A stretch of DNA of 64,000 bases from Serinus canaria. Its lineage: Eukaryota; Chordata; Aves; Passeriformes; Fringillidae. The stretch covers positions 32,061,093 through 32,125,092 of the forward strand of contig NC_066319.1 of the NCBI RefSeq assembly GCF_022539315.1, given 5' to 3'. The notes below the pieces were generated by a model. That model was not told the DNA's origin, searched no databases, and was given only the letters and a program-made list of their open reading frames with translations. This document shows positions 50,931 to 63,800 of the stretch, piece by piece. The first letter of the stretch is position 1; every line of letters begins with the position of its first letter. The translations under genes and the position numbers were made by a program.

Positions 50931-52959
50931 AAGTATTTAGCTGACAAACTCTTAAATGTCTTTACTAAACTAGTGCTAATTGAAAATTTTCAAAGGTTTA
51001 TAGCTTGGCCAAATGTGGGTGGATTTTCAAAGAGATGGCAAAAGGCGCATCCCCAAGAGCAGGGCCATCCCTTCTCCAAATGTTATGCTTCTGTTCCAAA
51101 GCACATTCTCCTCAATTAAATATAGCGAGAAACAACATACCAATATTTTTCCTTCATTTCATTTTCAGAAATGGCTGAATCATTTTTTGCTAAAACTTTC
51201 CAAAATAATTGAGGCTTGGGCAAACATTCTGCAGACTAAATATCAATTTAGAAAGCAAAGTTTAGCAAATGGAAATACTGCCTTACAAGAGGAATACCTG
51301 TTCTGTCTGAAATAAACTGAAGGGTCAAAATTTAGGAGTCCTTTTCCAGAAATTAGGAAGAGAGGGACTGGTAGTAAGTTGCTGCCAGTTTTTAGCACTG
51401 CTCATGAGGAGAGAATTTGTCTTTAAATGCACTCGTTGTATTTAAATTCTTATACAGATTAATTCAGTGCAGGTATTACTAGTGAGTGATTTGCCTGTAT
51501 GAGAAGGTTACTTCTGTGGTGTTGCCAAATGTAGTGAGGCTTTGGCAGTTATGTAGTGATAGCAAATCACCCCATCATGTAAACTAAAGTTGCTTCAGGG
51601 CCGCTTTAATTTCTGTATCTAACTTGCTCAAAATGCTTTTAAAATTTGAATTGTAGAGTTGTGTGATTTACTCATTCAGAGTTTGTCCTGTGCCCTCTCT
51701 CTTCACCCTTGGATGTGTCACTAACTTCTGCTTTTTCGTAATATCCTGATAAAGTGCCCCTCTGCAGTGTCAGAATTTCCAGCAGGTGGATACTGACTTT
51801 GCATTCTGCTTTACAGAAGAGCTACAGGTTATATTTTTTCTGTAGTACCCAGACAAATCTAACTAAAACAAATTCTAACCATCTGTATTAAAGCAACAAT
51901 GCACATTTCTGAGGCTGCTGGAGAAACAGCTCATTTTGACATATATCTAGAATACTTACGTTTATGTCCCATCCAGTCATTTTTTACAGAAATAGTGGAT
52001 ACTACATTTCCCTAAGGGAAGATTTAAAAGCATTTTGTATTATGATGGCTAAGTGTGGGATATCACTGTTGGAATGAAGCCTACTCTCACCAAAACAAAA
52101 CTTACTTTCCTCTGGATGGCAAGTTCCACACTGGAATCAAGGTGATTGTCAATTCACACAGTAACTTTTGCACTCCTCACCTAATTCAGGTGGTCGAGAG
52201 CAAACGACACTTCAGCATATTGAGTGCCAGAGACATAAACCTCAGATCCTTGAGTTAGAGTCTGTACCACCAAAGATGTCTCTGGGAAGTGACCACAATA
52301 TAACCTGAGGGAAGTAGTTTTGTCCCACATTCTGTGCTATCAGGTTATTTCATCAGGCAAATTGGAATGAGGGAGGTGCTTAACTGTCAGCTGTATGTTG
52401 CTATCTCAGATGGAACTGGAGAAGTTTTTTGGGAAATTAGTAGAAACTTAAAAGAGAGATGTACAGAATCAATCAGTGAAGAATAAGAGGCAGGTATGGA
52501 TTTTAAATGCAATTAATTGAATGTTTCCTTGAATTCCACCAGTTGCATGCCAGAAAATCCAAGTAGAGACCCCTCAGACTGGGCTTTACATGGGGAACTG
52601 TACCTGGTACAAATGTCTGGAATTTGGAGAACATGTTAGGCTTTTGTATGGGGGCTCTGGGAGCTCCTCTTGTTCCAGTCTGTATTGTGCTAGCAGCCCT
52701 TAAGCCTAAAAGGTCGTGTGCTTGTTTTGGTTGGGGGAAAAAGAAGCAGAAAAAAATTTCCCATTCAGCCTTATGTTTCTAACCCTAAGAAAGGCTATGT
52801 GAGGTATTTGTAAGAAGCCTCTCTCAAAGAAAGGTTCTTTACAGTTGCTCAGAAAGTAGTACAGCTTGAGGTATTTTATACTAGCCTATAAGGCACTAGA
52901 TTTAAATTGGTGTGCAGTGAAACATTTAAATATACTATAGCAAATGAAATATGGTCCAA

Positions 52960-53560
52960 TAGGTTTTTTATGGTCCAGCTATGCTTTTTCTTTTCAATCA
53001 CTAGCCTGGGGCGAGCAAGTCGGCTTTAAAATGTCTATTTTAGCTATGCTTTTATCACCTCTGTCTTTTAGGAAGTTTGATTTCTTTTTCATTTCTTCTC
53101 TTTGATAAAAAAAAGAGCTGAGATCTCTGAATGGGTTATTTATCTCTTATGTTTAATCTATTTATCTGTCAATGGACATGCTGCTTTAGAAGTGTTTTAT
53201 ATTACTAATTAATTTAATTTCACATACTGTACTCCATGTTAACACATTTTCTATTATACACTATAATGTGATACAGGGCCTTCCCTCAGCAACTTTACCT
53301 TAAAGCTTTAATTGCTTCCCTCTAAGACTCAGCTCATGTTTGATTTATCTGATTTCTTTGTATAAAGATTCTCTGTTTTACGATGTGTACGCAAGCCATT
53401 AAATTGGTGTTGCTGTTTATCTAGCAAACTTACCAGTTGGTGATAGTATCCATCCCTTTATGAATTTATGAGTGGGCAATAAAAGAAGTGTCAGAAGCCC
53501 TGTTGTTTTCTCTATCAGGTCACTCTGTTAGTTTGTGTTTAGAAAGACAACATGGCCTGC
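52960..53560. promoter_or_regulatory. Weak candidate conserved non-coding region
   Basis: This is unique, repeat-free AT-rich sequence with a small CpG pair near 53011-53023, TAATTAATT-type cores near 53207-53218 and a TTTATGATAAA-like texture. It resembles other developmental-gene intron elements only in general character. Conservation is unmeasured. Confidence 0.22.
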
Positions 53561-54344
53561 CACTGACTTACACAGTGATTTGAAGGATAGATGCCTGCAG
53601 TCAAAATCTGTTATGAATTTCTAGCTGTGAAATGAATTTTTTTCCTTTTTGGAGGGAGAAAAGGTGAATTTATTGGAGAGGAGAAAAGGGGTAAGACAGC
53701 TTGAGCAGGCTTGAAGACAGTGTGGACTTCATCTGACATACATTGTTGTTTACATAATGGAAAAGCTGAACCAAAATGCCAGATCCCCAAGCTATGTGAA
53801 GTTCAGAGTCTGGATCCAAGTATTGCAGCTTGAATTCTCTCTGGCTCTCAAGAACCTAAATGTAGATACCACATATTAAAATGCATGAAAATGAATGATA
53901 GTAAATAATCAATGTAGAGTGGGAAATCTGGTCCTTTGATCTGTCAGGTTTCATCACATAACACAAGCATAAGGACATATGGTATTTTAAAGCTGCATTT
54001 GAAGAGATGCCTACGCTGACTTTTATCCTTATTTACAAATAGTCAGCAATAAAGGCTGTAATCTTCCAGATAACACTATGGATGTGCATAAGTCTTCTTG
54101 CACAGGGTTCATTTTAGGATCGAGATGTGATTAATATAGCTAGGAAACATTTGGAAAACGCATGCATACTTCTGAATGCATTAAGTGAGCCCAATATTAC
54201 AGCTCTGAAGTAAAGAGTAGGTAGATGTATTTATCTCTACCAGTTTGTTTCAAATCCAGAAAGCTGCATTGTTTCTGTAAAACCTCTTCATTAGCTATTT
54301 CATTGTTACATTTACTTCCCACTCATTAAGGATCCATCCCACTT

Positions 54345-54445
54345 TCCTTACGTATGGATGACGTCTGTTGGCTTCCGTGAGAACTAATTGCACACGAGGT
54401 GAAAGGATTCAAATTAGGATTGCCAATATATGACCACACGGAAAA
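54345..54445. promoter_or_regulatory. Candidate regulatory patch with clustered CpGs
   Basis: Five CpGs fall within about 90 bases (54351-54440) of an otherwise CpG-poor AT-rich region, including a CRE-like TGACGTC at 54359-54365. A TAATTG homeodomain-like core lies at 54385-54390. A regulatory role is inferred from composition and motifs only. Confidence 0.35.
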
Positions 54446-55029
54446 GCAAGCATGAAATATTCTAATTCTTTTTAGATGCAAAGTAACTTATGAACAAAAC
54501 CCATTGTGGCTGATTCTCACAAGCTTAGAGCATTGTGAAAGATAAATTAAAATGGGCAAGGCTAATTAATTTGCTAAAATCCATTGTTAATGCAGTGTTT
54601 TCAGTCCTCGTGAATGCTGCTCTCATGACATTTGGTGTCTTTCTAAAGAACCATCCCAGCTGTAAATATTGTTTTTTCTTTCCTCTGAGAATATAAGCTT
54701 CCATTTAAATAAGTAAATTCCTAGACCTCCTGATTAAGTAGAAAGTTTGGAAGCGAGAATTGCATGCTTCTTAGGCTTTAAAGCATAAAAAGATCAGCCT
54801 GTGTATTCCTTTTAAAGTCTTTTTCTAAAGTGACAAAAATTTTAATTTTGTTTGAACTCTGATGTTGGATTGTTTTGGATGAGGGAGGGGGTACGAAGGC
54901 AAGAGCTTTTTGGTTTTTCAGCTTTTGGGATTAGCAAGGAATGAGTGACTGCATGGCTATTCTAAAGGCTTTTTAAAAGCTGCGTCACATATACCAGAAG
55001 AGATAGTGTCATCTGGCAAATTGCTGCTG

Positions 55030-55790
55030 AATGAAATAGTAATCAAAATATGTGACAAAAGCTACAAGCTCTCTCTGACGACTCCGCCAGGGCTTGTGCC
55101 TTGGTGGGGTTACTGAAAATCACTCCTTTAAGACTCTGTGCAGGAAAGCCAAGCCATTGAGGACTTCAGCCCACTAGCACTTTTTGCCAGCAGTGGCATT
55201 TGCTGCTGTGAATTCGGGGCTCTGTTGACTTTGGCTGATCTGAGCGCTGCTCCCTGTCGGGCGAGCTTGCAGGATCGGGCCCTTGGATGATACATGTAGG
55301 ACTCTGGAAGACCAGCTTTTACTGCTCATATGTTTGGCAGGCAGATTTGATAATCAGTGCTGTTCTAGAACCTTACACCATCTCAGTGAATATAAATTGA
55401 TGGTGTAAAGCAAATGGGCAACTGGCGGGAAGCCAAACACAGAGGGGAGAGAAGACGGTTTATTGTTGAGGGGGCAGCCCGGTGTTCTACAGCAGAGCTT
55501 TCTGTTCACAACAGCTCTGCAGAGCTGCTGAGTTCGAGTGTGGCCTCTGAAGTGTATGAAATAATAACAGTTTTATTTCTCCTGACACAAGCACGGAAGC
55601 TGTTTGCTGCCACCTCAGAACTGTTACCCTGCAATGCAAAAGTACCAACAAGGCAGGCTGGATGCAATGTTATTATAAACAGTGCCGCAGTAAACTTCAG
55701 GAAAAGCCCATTATACGGTGATAGCCTGTTTGTCAGGAGAAAAGTTCACTAATGTATATGGGAAGCAGAGCTCCTCATTCGCTGATATGT
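55030..55790. promoter_or_regulatory. Candidate conserved non-coding element / enhancer block
   Basis: This is unique sequence with about fourteen CpGs in 760 bases, more GC-rich than its flanks and free of simple repeats. Five CpGs lie within 55244-55277. It also holds an open frame of 112 codons (55414-55752) that has no recognisable domain and no clear splice boundaries. That frame is more likely a by-product of composition than an exon, though an unannotated exon cannot be excluded from sequence alone. Confidence 0.42.
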
Positions 55791-56209
55791 CTGAGTCTAT
55801 TTTGTTGCACTTTTACCTTTATTTACTGTGCAGGTGCTGCTGAGAATAACCTCAGAAAACACAAAAAAGACCACGTACGCAGCTAGTTTAAATTGGCAAA
55901 GAAGTGGTGTCAATTCAAGGCACTTGATGCTATGGTCCACTGCTTATTATTCCTTTTTAATATTTTTGGATTTTGGGGGGTATGGAATGAGGAGTGTTTT
56001 CTCTGTGGCTGTTTTATTACTGCAAATCACTGAATGAAAGGTGCTTTTTAAAAAAAAACAGTGAATGAAGGATAGCAGTAAAAAAATGAGCATACGTACA
56101 CGACAGAATTAAATCCCATTTTAACTCCAATTTGTGTTCCTATGCAATCAGTCGCAGTGATATGAGCTGAGAATTTCAATGAGGCCTGAGGGAGTTTGAC
56201 ACCCATTTC

Positions 56210-56234
56210 TTTTTTTTTTTTTTTTTTTTTTTTT
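56210..56234. repeat. Poly(T) homopolymer, 25 bases
   Basis: Twenty-five consecutive T follow a C. On the - strand this would read as a poly(A), but no retrocopy body was recognised upstream on that strand. Confidence 0.9.
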
Positions 56235-58427
56235 GATAGAATTAACACCTCTAAACCTAAAACTTCTTTGAAAATCAGCCATAATATCAGTCCTTCCAAC
56301 ATGTCCTAACCATTTCTGTTTGTTTAATTATTTCAGGAATTATTCTGTACTCAAACAAAATGCAAGTATTACCTTTTGTAGTTAGAGAAATATAATCACT
56401 CATTCATCAGTCGTCGATCTTAAGTGCCTGTCTTATAAAACTAGAGGGTTTTGATTGTGCTCTTAAAAATCTGGTTTCTGATTGAGGTGTCTTTTCTTGA
56501 TGCAGAAACCTATTGCTATACTCTGCAAGCCCATCCCTTGGCTCTGCCATCAGCTGTGTATTTTTTCTCTCTTGACATTGGGTCAGGCACTTGGTATCTC
56601 TAGGCCTCCCTTTATTCATCCAAAATCAGCTTCTTTTTTCCTTTCTTGCTTTCTTCTTCCAGGGAGTGATGTTTTCATTGCTTGTATTCCTTAACATTCA
56701 TGAAGACATTTGAGATTCCTGTCTGGAAAGTATTCTAAATACACACAAATATTAAGTTATGGTAATTCTTCAACTTAATTTACTGGCAAGTTTCTCAAGC
56801 TAAACATGAAAATGGCACAAGTCTTTTGTAATGCTAAGAGCATGTTCAACTTTTCCTCTGAATTTCAGCAGAATATGAAAATTTAAAATCTTGTAAAGGA
56901 GATCTGCCAACTTCAGCACTATGTACTATCAAAAAGTGGAATAAAAGAAAGAATAAGTCAACTTGTTAAGATTTTGTTGAAGAAATCACTGTAAAAAGCA
57001 GGTATGTTATGCAAATCAAGTGATTTGCTGAAAGTCAGTTCTTAATTCCAATAACTGCATGAGCCAACTCAACTGTGGCTAGAAAGCCAAGAAAACAGCA
57101 TATAGATTAAGATTACTCAAAACTTTTGTTCCTGCATATAAGAGATGCAAATTTGACCATCTTAGTACTGCTTCTGAGTAAAGGACAAAATCTTGCTTCT
57201 CCCCCTTCATTTAAGGAACAGAGTTAAAACCGTTTAGCAGGGTCTGTGAGCTTTTGGGATGAGTGACTTCCTGTCCTGTCACTACTTTGCAGAGCCAGTA
57301 GGGACAAGTTAATCACAAAGATGGAAAGAGTAGTACTTTTAAGGCTGAAAAAATAATTTTATAAACATTGTGTGGAATGTGCTTAAGGTAGAAGGCCAGG
57401 CTCTAAGAGTTCTTTCTGCAATTTGCAGGAGAGGATTTTTAACCTCATTCAGGTAAAAAGCAAAAAGGAGATCAATTCTTTAAAATCAGTATAGAATTCA
57501 GATTTCTGGACTCCTTTTTTCCATAAATACATTTAGAGTCAAGAGTAAGAATGGATGTACATACTCACCTGATGTTTGTTATGAAAGTCACAAATAATTT
57601 CCAAAACTGAAGAATGGATAGGAACAGAATATCAGTTTATCTGTTTACTATTGAAGTTCTTATCCTGTCTATACCCACGACCAGAATATCTGAAAGTCCC
57701 CTGGGTATTGCATCTTCTTTGCAATGTAAAAAACCTTCCCCTTTTCAGCTGTTTCTCCCCGCTTGGTTTTAGAGAATTAATTATCATATGGTTGCCATCT
57801 ATTCAGAAAATTACAGGATAATCCCAGTGTTTGAACACCATGTCTGAATTTCAGTCTCTACTTGGGCAGGACACATGGTGTGAGAGACAGCTGCTAAAAA
57901 CTGTGCAGCTATTACAGTGTGTCAGTTTATAAGCCGTGAAGTGTATGCACCAGCTCACAGATTGTTGGTAGGAGTGTGGTACTTTGTTATAAATATATTT
58001 TATTGATTGTAAGGAGATTTTATAAAAAAGCTACCCAGAAGAAATGGGCAGTAAAAGATCAAGTAAATTGCTTGGCTTTAATTTTAAGTTGCCTAATTTC
58101 CTAAGAATTTATGGGGGTTCCAGAAACTCCCAAAACACTGAGAGAGATTATTCCCACTTAGAGGTAGTGGGTAGTTATGAACTGGAAGTTCAGCAAGATG
58201 GTGGTCCCTGGGGAGGGCATCCAATCTTAAATGGAAAGGTCAACAGGTTCTGTTAAACCAGATCTTAAATACATTTAGGTGACTAAATACGCAGATGAAA
58301 CCTTCTGAAATTGTCAAAAGTAACAAAATATATTGCATGCCTAGCTCCCAGTGGAATCAGGTGAATTGGCCACCTAACTCCTGTTCTTTTAATCAGGCAT
58401 AGTTTTGTCTTCAGGTTCCTAAATGTT

Positions 58428-58473
58428 TCTGAGCTACCAAAGAAGCAAATTCTTGCTTCTTTGGTAGCTCAGA
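58428..58473. repeat. Perfect 21-bp inverted repeat with 4-nt loop
   Basis: The arm 58428-58448 is exactly complementary to 58453-58473, with the loop ATTC between them. The arms are not simple sequence. Transcribed as part of the MEIS2 intron it would form a stem of 21 uninterrupted pairs. The most likely origin is a local fold-back (template-switch) mutation. The stem is shorter than a typical microRNA precursor, whose stem is about 30 or more pairs with mismatches. Confidence 0.9.
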
Positions 58474-59026
58474 GCACCTGCCGTACAGCAAAACAGCACA
58501 CACTTCTGAAAAAAACCCCTTTGGATCATGACTTTCTATGTGTAAATATTATACATTCTTCTAACATTTTCCTAGTAAATATTTTTAAAATGTTACAGAT
58601 CTATGGCAGATGTTGCTATCTACTGTTTCCTAAGCATGTATGTGATGGGTTGTGTATGTATCTGTGTTTTCATGCTTTTTCCATTTTAAGCCTAGGGAAA
58701 TCAGCATATTGTGCTCAGTGGGAGTGGTAGGCAGAACATCAATGTGTAGTATATATTGTTACACCTATTGTTACTGGCAAGTTGTGCAAATACAAACAAA
58801 TATGGAAAAAATGTGCAAGCCCCAAATAACTGAGATTATAAACCACCTGCAATAACTTCCCGAGGCCTCTAATACTTTATAAAATCAGAGGCTTATCAAT
58901 AAATTAATTCAATCTCTACAGAGGAACTCTGAAACAAACCAGAGATGCCCAGGTGTGGGTCAAACCCTAATGTGATTTGAAAATGCTTCCTTTCCCATCA
59001 TTCCTATCTCAGCCCTGCTGAAAACC

Positions 59027-59059
59027 AGATAGATGCATAGCAATTTTGGCAGTATCAGT
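59027..59059. repeat. Copy 1 of a 33-nt dispersed direct repeat
   Basis: It matches 60860-60892 at 32 of 33 positions, and the match continues for four bases beyond with one mismatch. The word is complex sequence (containing CAATTTTGGCAGTATCAG), so chance is very unlikely. The source is unknown. It may be a fragment of an interspersed repeat or a local copy event. Confidence 0.85.
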
Positions 59060-59784
59060 CCCTCTGGCTGTAGGACTTCCTGACACCCACACTTTCTGCT
59101 CTAAAGCCCTTCTCTGCTCCTCAGCCACCTTTTACCCTGACTTCCCCAGATTCACATTTCTATTCCAAGTTGCCTTCCTGAGAGTGAGTTAAATCCTTTA
59201 CCAAAATAAAGCCTGTGTCTTGCTGCATTAGCATCCCTCTTTTTACTATCCTTAAAAATACCTCGCAAAGCTACTTCCTCTTCCATGTTCTCATCTCACA
59301 TACCTTAGCTGTCCTTCAGAAGTTGATTAAATTCAAATGTAATCATAATCATAACATTTTAAAGAAGAGGCATGAGCACTAGTAAATGCTTTAAATCAGG
59401 CATAATGCTTTTTCAGAGGCTTCATTCTTTTTAGACCTGTATTCTATCCTTGTCCAAAAGGGCCTTTTCAATTCAAAGCCCTCAACCTCGCACTCCCAAA
59501 ACCATAAAACATGATTTCTGCTCTAAACCTCATAACAGTCACCAGTAGCTGGCCAGCTTGTTGCAATTCCACTCAGATGCAGAAAAGGGGCCTTTCCAGG
59601 AAGAAGAGAGCAAATAGTTTTCTCTTCTGGACTCACTCGGCAAATAGCAAACAGAATCTACATATGCTTTGGAAAATAGATAGATATCCTTTGAAGACCT
59701 GAGCTGCAGTTTCCCTTTGCAGAATTTTGGAAATGTTTGTAAATTTATGTAAATTCATGGCTTAGATTTCATCTTTGAGGTTTT

Positions 59785-59895
59785 GGGTTCAGACGTAGTG
59801 CGAGACTCAGCCCGAACCACAGCAGTTTCACCGAGCTGCCACATGAAAGCATCGATTGCAGCCCTGCAGCCCCAAGTCTTACAACGTTTGCCAAA
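59785..59895. promoter_or_regulatory. Candidate regulatory patch with clustered CpGs
   Basis: Six CpGs fall within about 95 bases (59792-59886) of unique sequence, surrounded by long CpG-free stretches. This may mark constraint or an unmethylated element. No specific function can be read from the sequence. Confidence 0.33.
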
Positions 59896-60859
59896 ACTCA
59901 GATGAACTGCCAAATAAACCTGGCCTCACCTATGAATGGTTCAGGGTTTCACTATTAGTGTGGAGTCTTTTCACCACCAAAGTTGTTGCAGCCATTGCCT
60001 TTGCTTCGCAGATTCAGTGTGTGTGTGCGTATACATATATCTATACATATGTATGTATAAATCAGCTAAATACAAATTAAAATATATACATTAAAAATTA
60101 AAACATAAACCTTTATTTTGTGATGACTAGTCTTCTTTCCTTTTAGTAGATCATGAATATTTTCTGGCAAGATATGTCACTAGCTTATAACTTCATTAAG
60201 CTGCAGTCCATACCTTACCCTTTCACTAGATCCCTGAAAAGAACTTTTGTGTGTGCCAAACAGATATCCACTTGGTCTGTGGCTCTTGAAAGGTAAATTG
60301 CCAAGTTCCAGCAAGCAAATTAAGAGGTGCAATGAGAGTTAGCTGTTGCATTCTATCAAATCCTGCTACTGAATGTGTTGAAAAGCTTGCCCAGAGCCAT
60401 GGCCTCACATATTTATGGTATGAATGGGAGACACTCGGAGCTATGTATTGCCATAGTTCCCATTTCTTTTGTAATAAACTAGCTCAGCAGATGTAGCTTA
60501 GGTAAAAAGGAAATTCAAAGTCTCCTACTCAGAGACTAACCAAAACAAAGTTCTCTCTCCAGTCTTCTGTCTATGAGCCAAACCTAGAGCCAGACCTTAC
60601 TTGTACTGATTAGTGTTTTATTCTGTGTGTAACCCAACTCAAAGGGTTCCCAGATGGAATAAAGTGCTGCTTAATAGCACTGTGTAAGTATCACTGCCAG
60701 AATGTGGCACAGAAAATGTTTTAAAAATCGAACTTTCCGTTTCTAACACAACACAGATTAAATCATAGCATTAGTTTTCCAAGTCAGTTGCATCATTCTC
60801 TTGGTTTATAAGTTTTGGTGATGAAGACATCTGTTCTGGATAGCTTAGCTTTTCTTTTA

Positions 60860-60892
60860 AGATAGATGCACAGCAATTTTGGCAGTATCAGT
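60860..60892. repeat. Copy 2 of a 33-nt dispersed direct repeat
   Basis: This is the partner of 59027-59059, in the same orientation and 1833 bp downstream, with a single C/T difference. The flanking sequences are unrelated, so the copied unit is short. Confidence 0.85.
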
Positions 60893-63800
60893 ACCTAATT
60901 CACATCAAATAATTCCGTACTTGTGACTTAACCTGTGCCTGTGTTCTACAGGCTTCAGAGTATTTAGTATCACATTTCTGATGTGATTCACCCTGCCTAC
61001 TCCACCTGTGTAGTCAAGTGAAAAATTAAGATGTTCTATTCAACTTTGTTGATTTTATTTAGCCTGGTGGGTGCACATTAGCTCTGAATTAGAGCAGAAG
61101 CAAAAGATGAGCCCAAAATCCTCAAAACAGCAGAACCTGAAGGATTGTGGATTAACTAAAGACCTCTAACAAAGCTTGAACTTTCATCCAGCAAGGTGGT
61201 GGTGAGGGAGATAACACTATACATTTTTGTGCTTATTGATACTTTCACTCATGTGCTATACCAAGATGTTTCAGAAAACATTGATTACAACTTTCTACAC
61301 CATTTTTTCACAATTTATGTAGCAGCATCTGCATCTCAAAAAAGAAGGCTTTCTATATTAATCAGTAAAGGCTAATAAATTTACAATTCAGCTTCCATTG
61401 ATGTCCTCAGAGAACTTCTGTTGCCTTTGTGGGGTGGTAGGTTGGCCCTTTAGCATACCTTTCATGCCTAACAGTGCATGAATCTTTTGTATTTCTAGCT
61501 TTATCTAATATTGTTGCTTAACTCAATTACACATAAAAGTGCGAAGAGTCTCCTCACTCTTCACAGCTTAACCCACCACTTGTTGTTACTTGTTTATGAG
61601 ACATTTTTCTACTTTATAGTCTTTAATCTGAAATTATATCAAGTGCTGTAATAAAACTGAAAGAGATAATATCTGTGGCATTTCCATTCCTCTGCTCTGG
61701 TGATAACACTATTTAACAACACTAGGAAGTTAATTAAGAAAGACCTTGCTGTCATAAATCCATGTTGCCTTCCTCATTAAATTAGGCTTTGCAATGTATT
61801 GCTGAAGTTAAGAAAACTTTTCTGGACATTCAGCAGTGGATACTTCACTAAATAGTCCACAATATGTTACACACTCTTTTGCACGATGACAATCTATTTA
61901 ACACTCATGCTTCTGGGGCTTCACATGTTTAGATCAGATTAATTCTGAATCTTTCTTTCCTTTGAAATAATTAAGAAAATATTTCTGCTTCTTGGGTATT
62001 TAAGGTATTTAATCTTTTCACAGCCATGTTTGTTCTCATTTACATGTTATATTATCCCTATCCTGTGTTTCCTTGAATCCTTGATTTATGCAGTTCTCTA
62101 TCCCAGCTAACAGAAGCCAGCTACTGATTGAACATCCTAGCTCCTTGCCCATTATCATTCATCGTGGACATGGGGTTTTTTCCTATCAATTGTAAATCCT
62201 GTCTATAGTGTAGAAAAAAATGAAACTGGGCTTTATCTTTATGGCTTTGTGAACTCTGCATTCTTTCATAATGCATTTGTAAACCATTTTCTGTAAGAAT
62301 TTGGTTTAGGGCAATCAAAAAAGAACCAGCTCCATAGGTTAGACAGGGGTTCAAATTCAATTAAATCAGCCCTGTAGGAACTGATACCCTCAGTATACTG
62401 CAAAGCAGAGCACGGGGATTGTTTGGGGACAGATTTGTGAAAATCCTTATGTGGTCCTGGACTTTTCAAACACATAATCTGAGATTCTCTGGCTTATCCA
62501 ATCTTGAAAAAAGAATTGTTCCGTAAGGTAGCTTAACCATCAAAGACAGTTGTAACTGTACTGTGTGAGTGCCACTGCTTAATATTTAATGCTGTTTCCA
62601 TTCCTAAACATTTCTATATGACTCACAAATACCTACCCCAAATCAGAAAGGCTAAGTAAAAATATCTTGTATTAAATTATCATCTGCCTCAGTCATAGCC
62701 AATTATTTAGGTAATTGTGGAAAACCACTGTGGAAATTAATAAATGCAAAATTTGAGTTGTCACATACCTGGATCTTTGTTTGGAGTAACTGACATCAAA
62801 ACCAGTGACTGTATAGGGTCAAGAGTGGATATTTGTATCCAAATTGTGTTGGTGGGACTGGTCTTTAGCACGAACAGAGATTTCTGATGAGTCTGCCAAT
62901 ATGTAAAGATTCACATTTTGAAGAATTATCCAGGGCTCACCAGACAGTTCTATTTTGCCATGCCATTAAAAGGGACACAGCTCTGCCTCCTGATATTAGT
63001 GAAATGGGGCCCTATTTTTATAGCACTGATTATTTTCTTAACTGGCTTGAAGTAAGGTGTTCTCACCACCCATATTTGCTCCAGGTCTTTTATCAAGAGA
63101 TTAAGAGAGCAGAACCTGATGAGACACTTCATTCTAAATAAGAGAGGGAACTGTTTAGAAGTAATCTTTCTGCTTTAGAGCTTAACTTTGTTCATCACTT
63201 TAGGACAGTCTTGCTATGATTTTTACTTCAACATTTACAGTACTTTCATTTTGTTTGACTTCATTACTTCTGAGACTACTTTACCATACTGATTTTTTAG
63301 TGGTTTGAAATACTGTTTCAGCTTCATTGCCGATTTTGGTCTTTAATTTTAGTTCTTGTTGGGGTATATCTGTTCTAATATGCCTTCCATATTGTTTTTC
63401 CAGTCTTTTTCCACAATTCTTGTAAGATATTACAGATAACTCTTAAATATTTGTCTGAAATATAGATTTTGTATTTCAGAAGCTTAAAGTAATATTTTGG
63501 TATGTTTACTGAAAGGTTAAGTTTCTTAAATTAGGCTTCAAATCAAATTCTAAGGAATATAACGGCAAAACTCTTACTGACTCAATGAAAATAGGATTTT
63601 ATATCCAAACATCTAGAAGATCACATATAATATCTAGGAGAAGAAAATTGCTGTAATACTGTTTGGTTTTATTACTACACATTGTGCTTTATGTCTGGAG
63701 ACTGACCTGAAAACCCATTGGTCCAATATCACTGTTCCTCTCTCTCCAGTACTTTCTTGTTACCTAAAATGCATTTTTAAAATCTTTCCAATCATTTAAT

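Noticed and set aside
50661..51119. 152-codon + strand open frame
   Set aside because: It overlaps other open frames and has no recognisable family. It is a composition effect of the GC-rich block.
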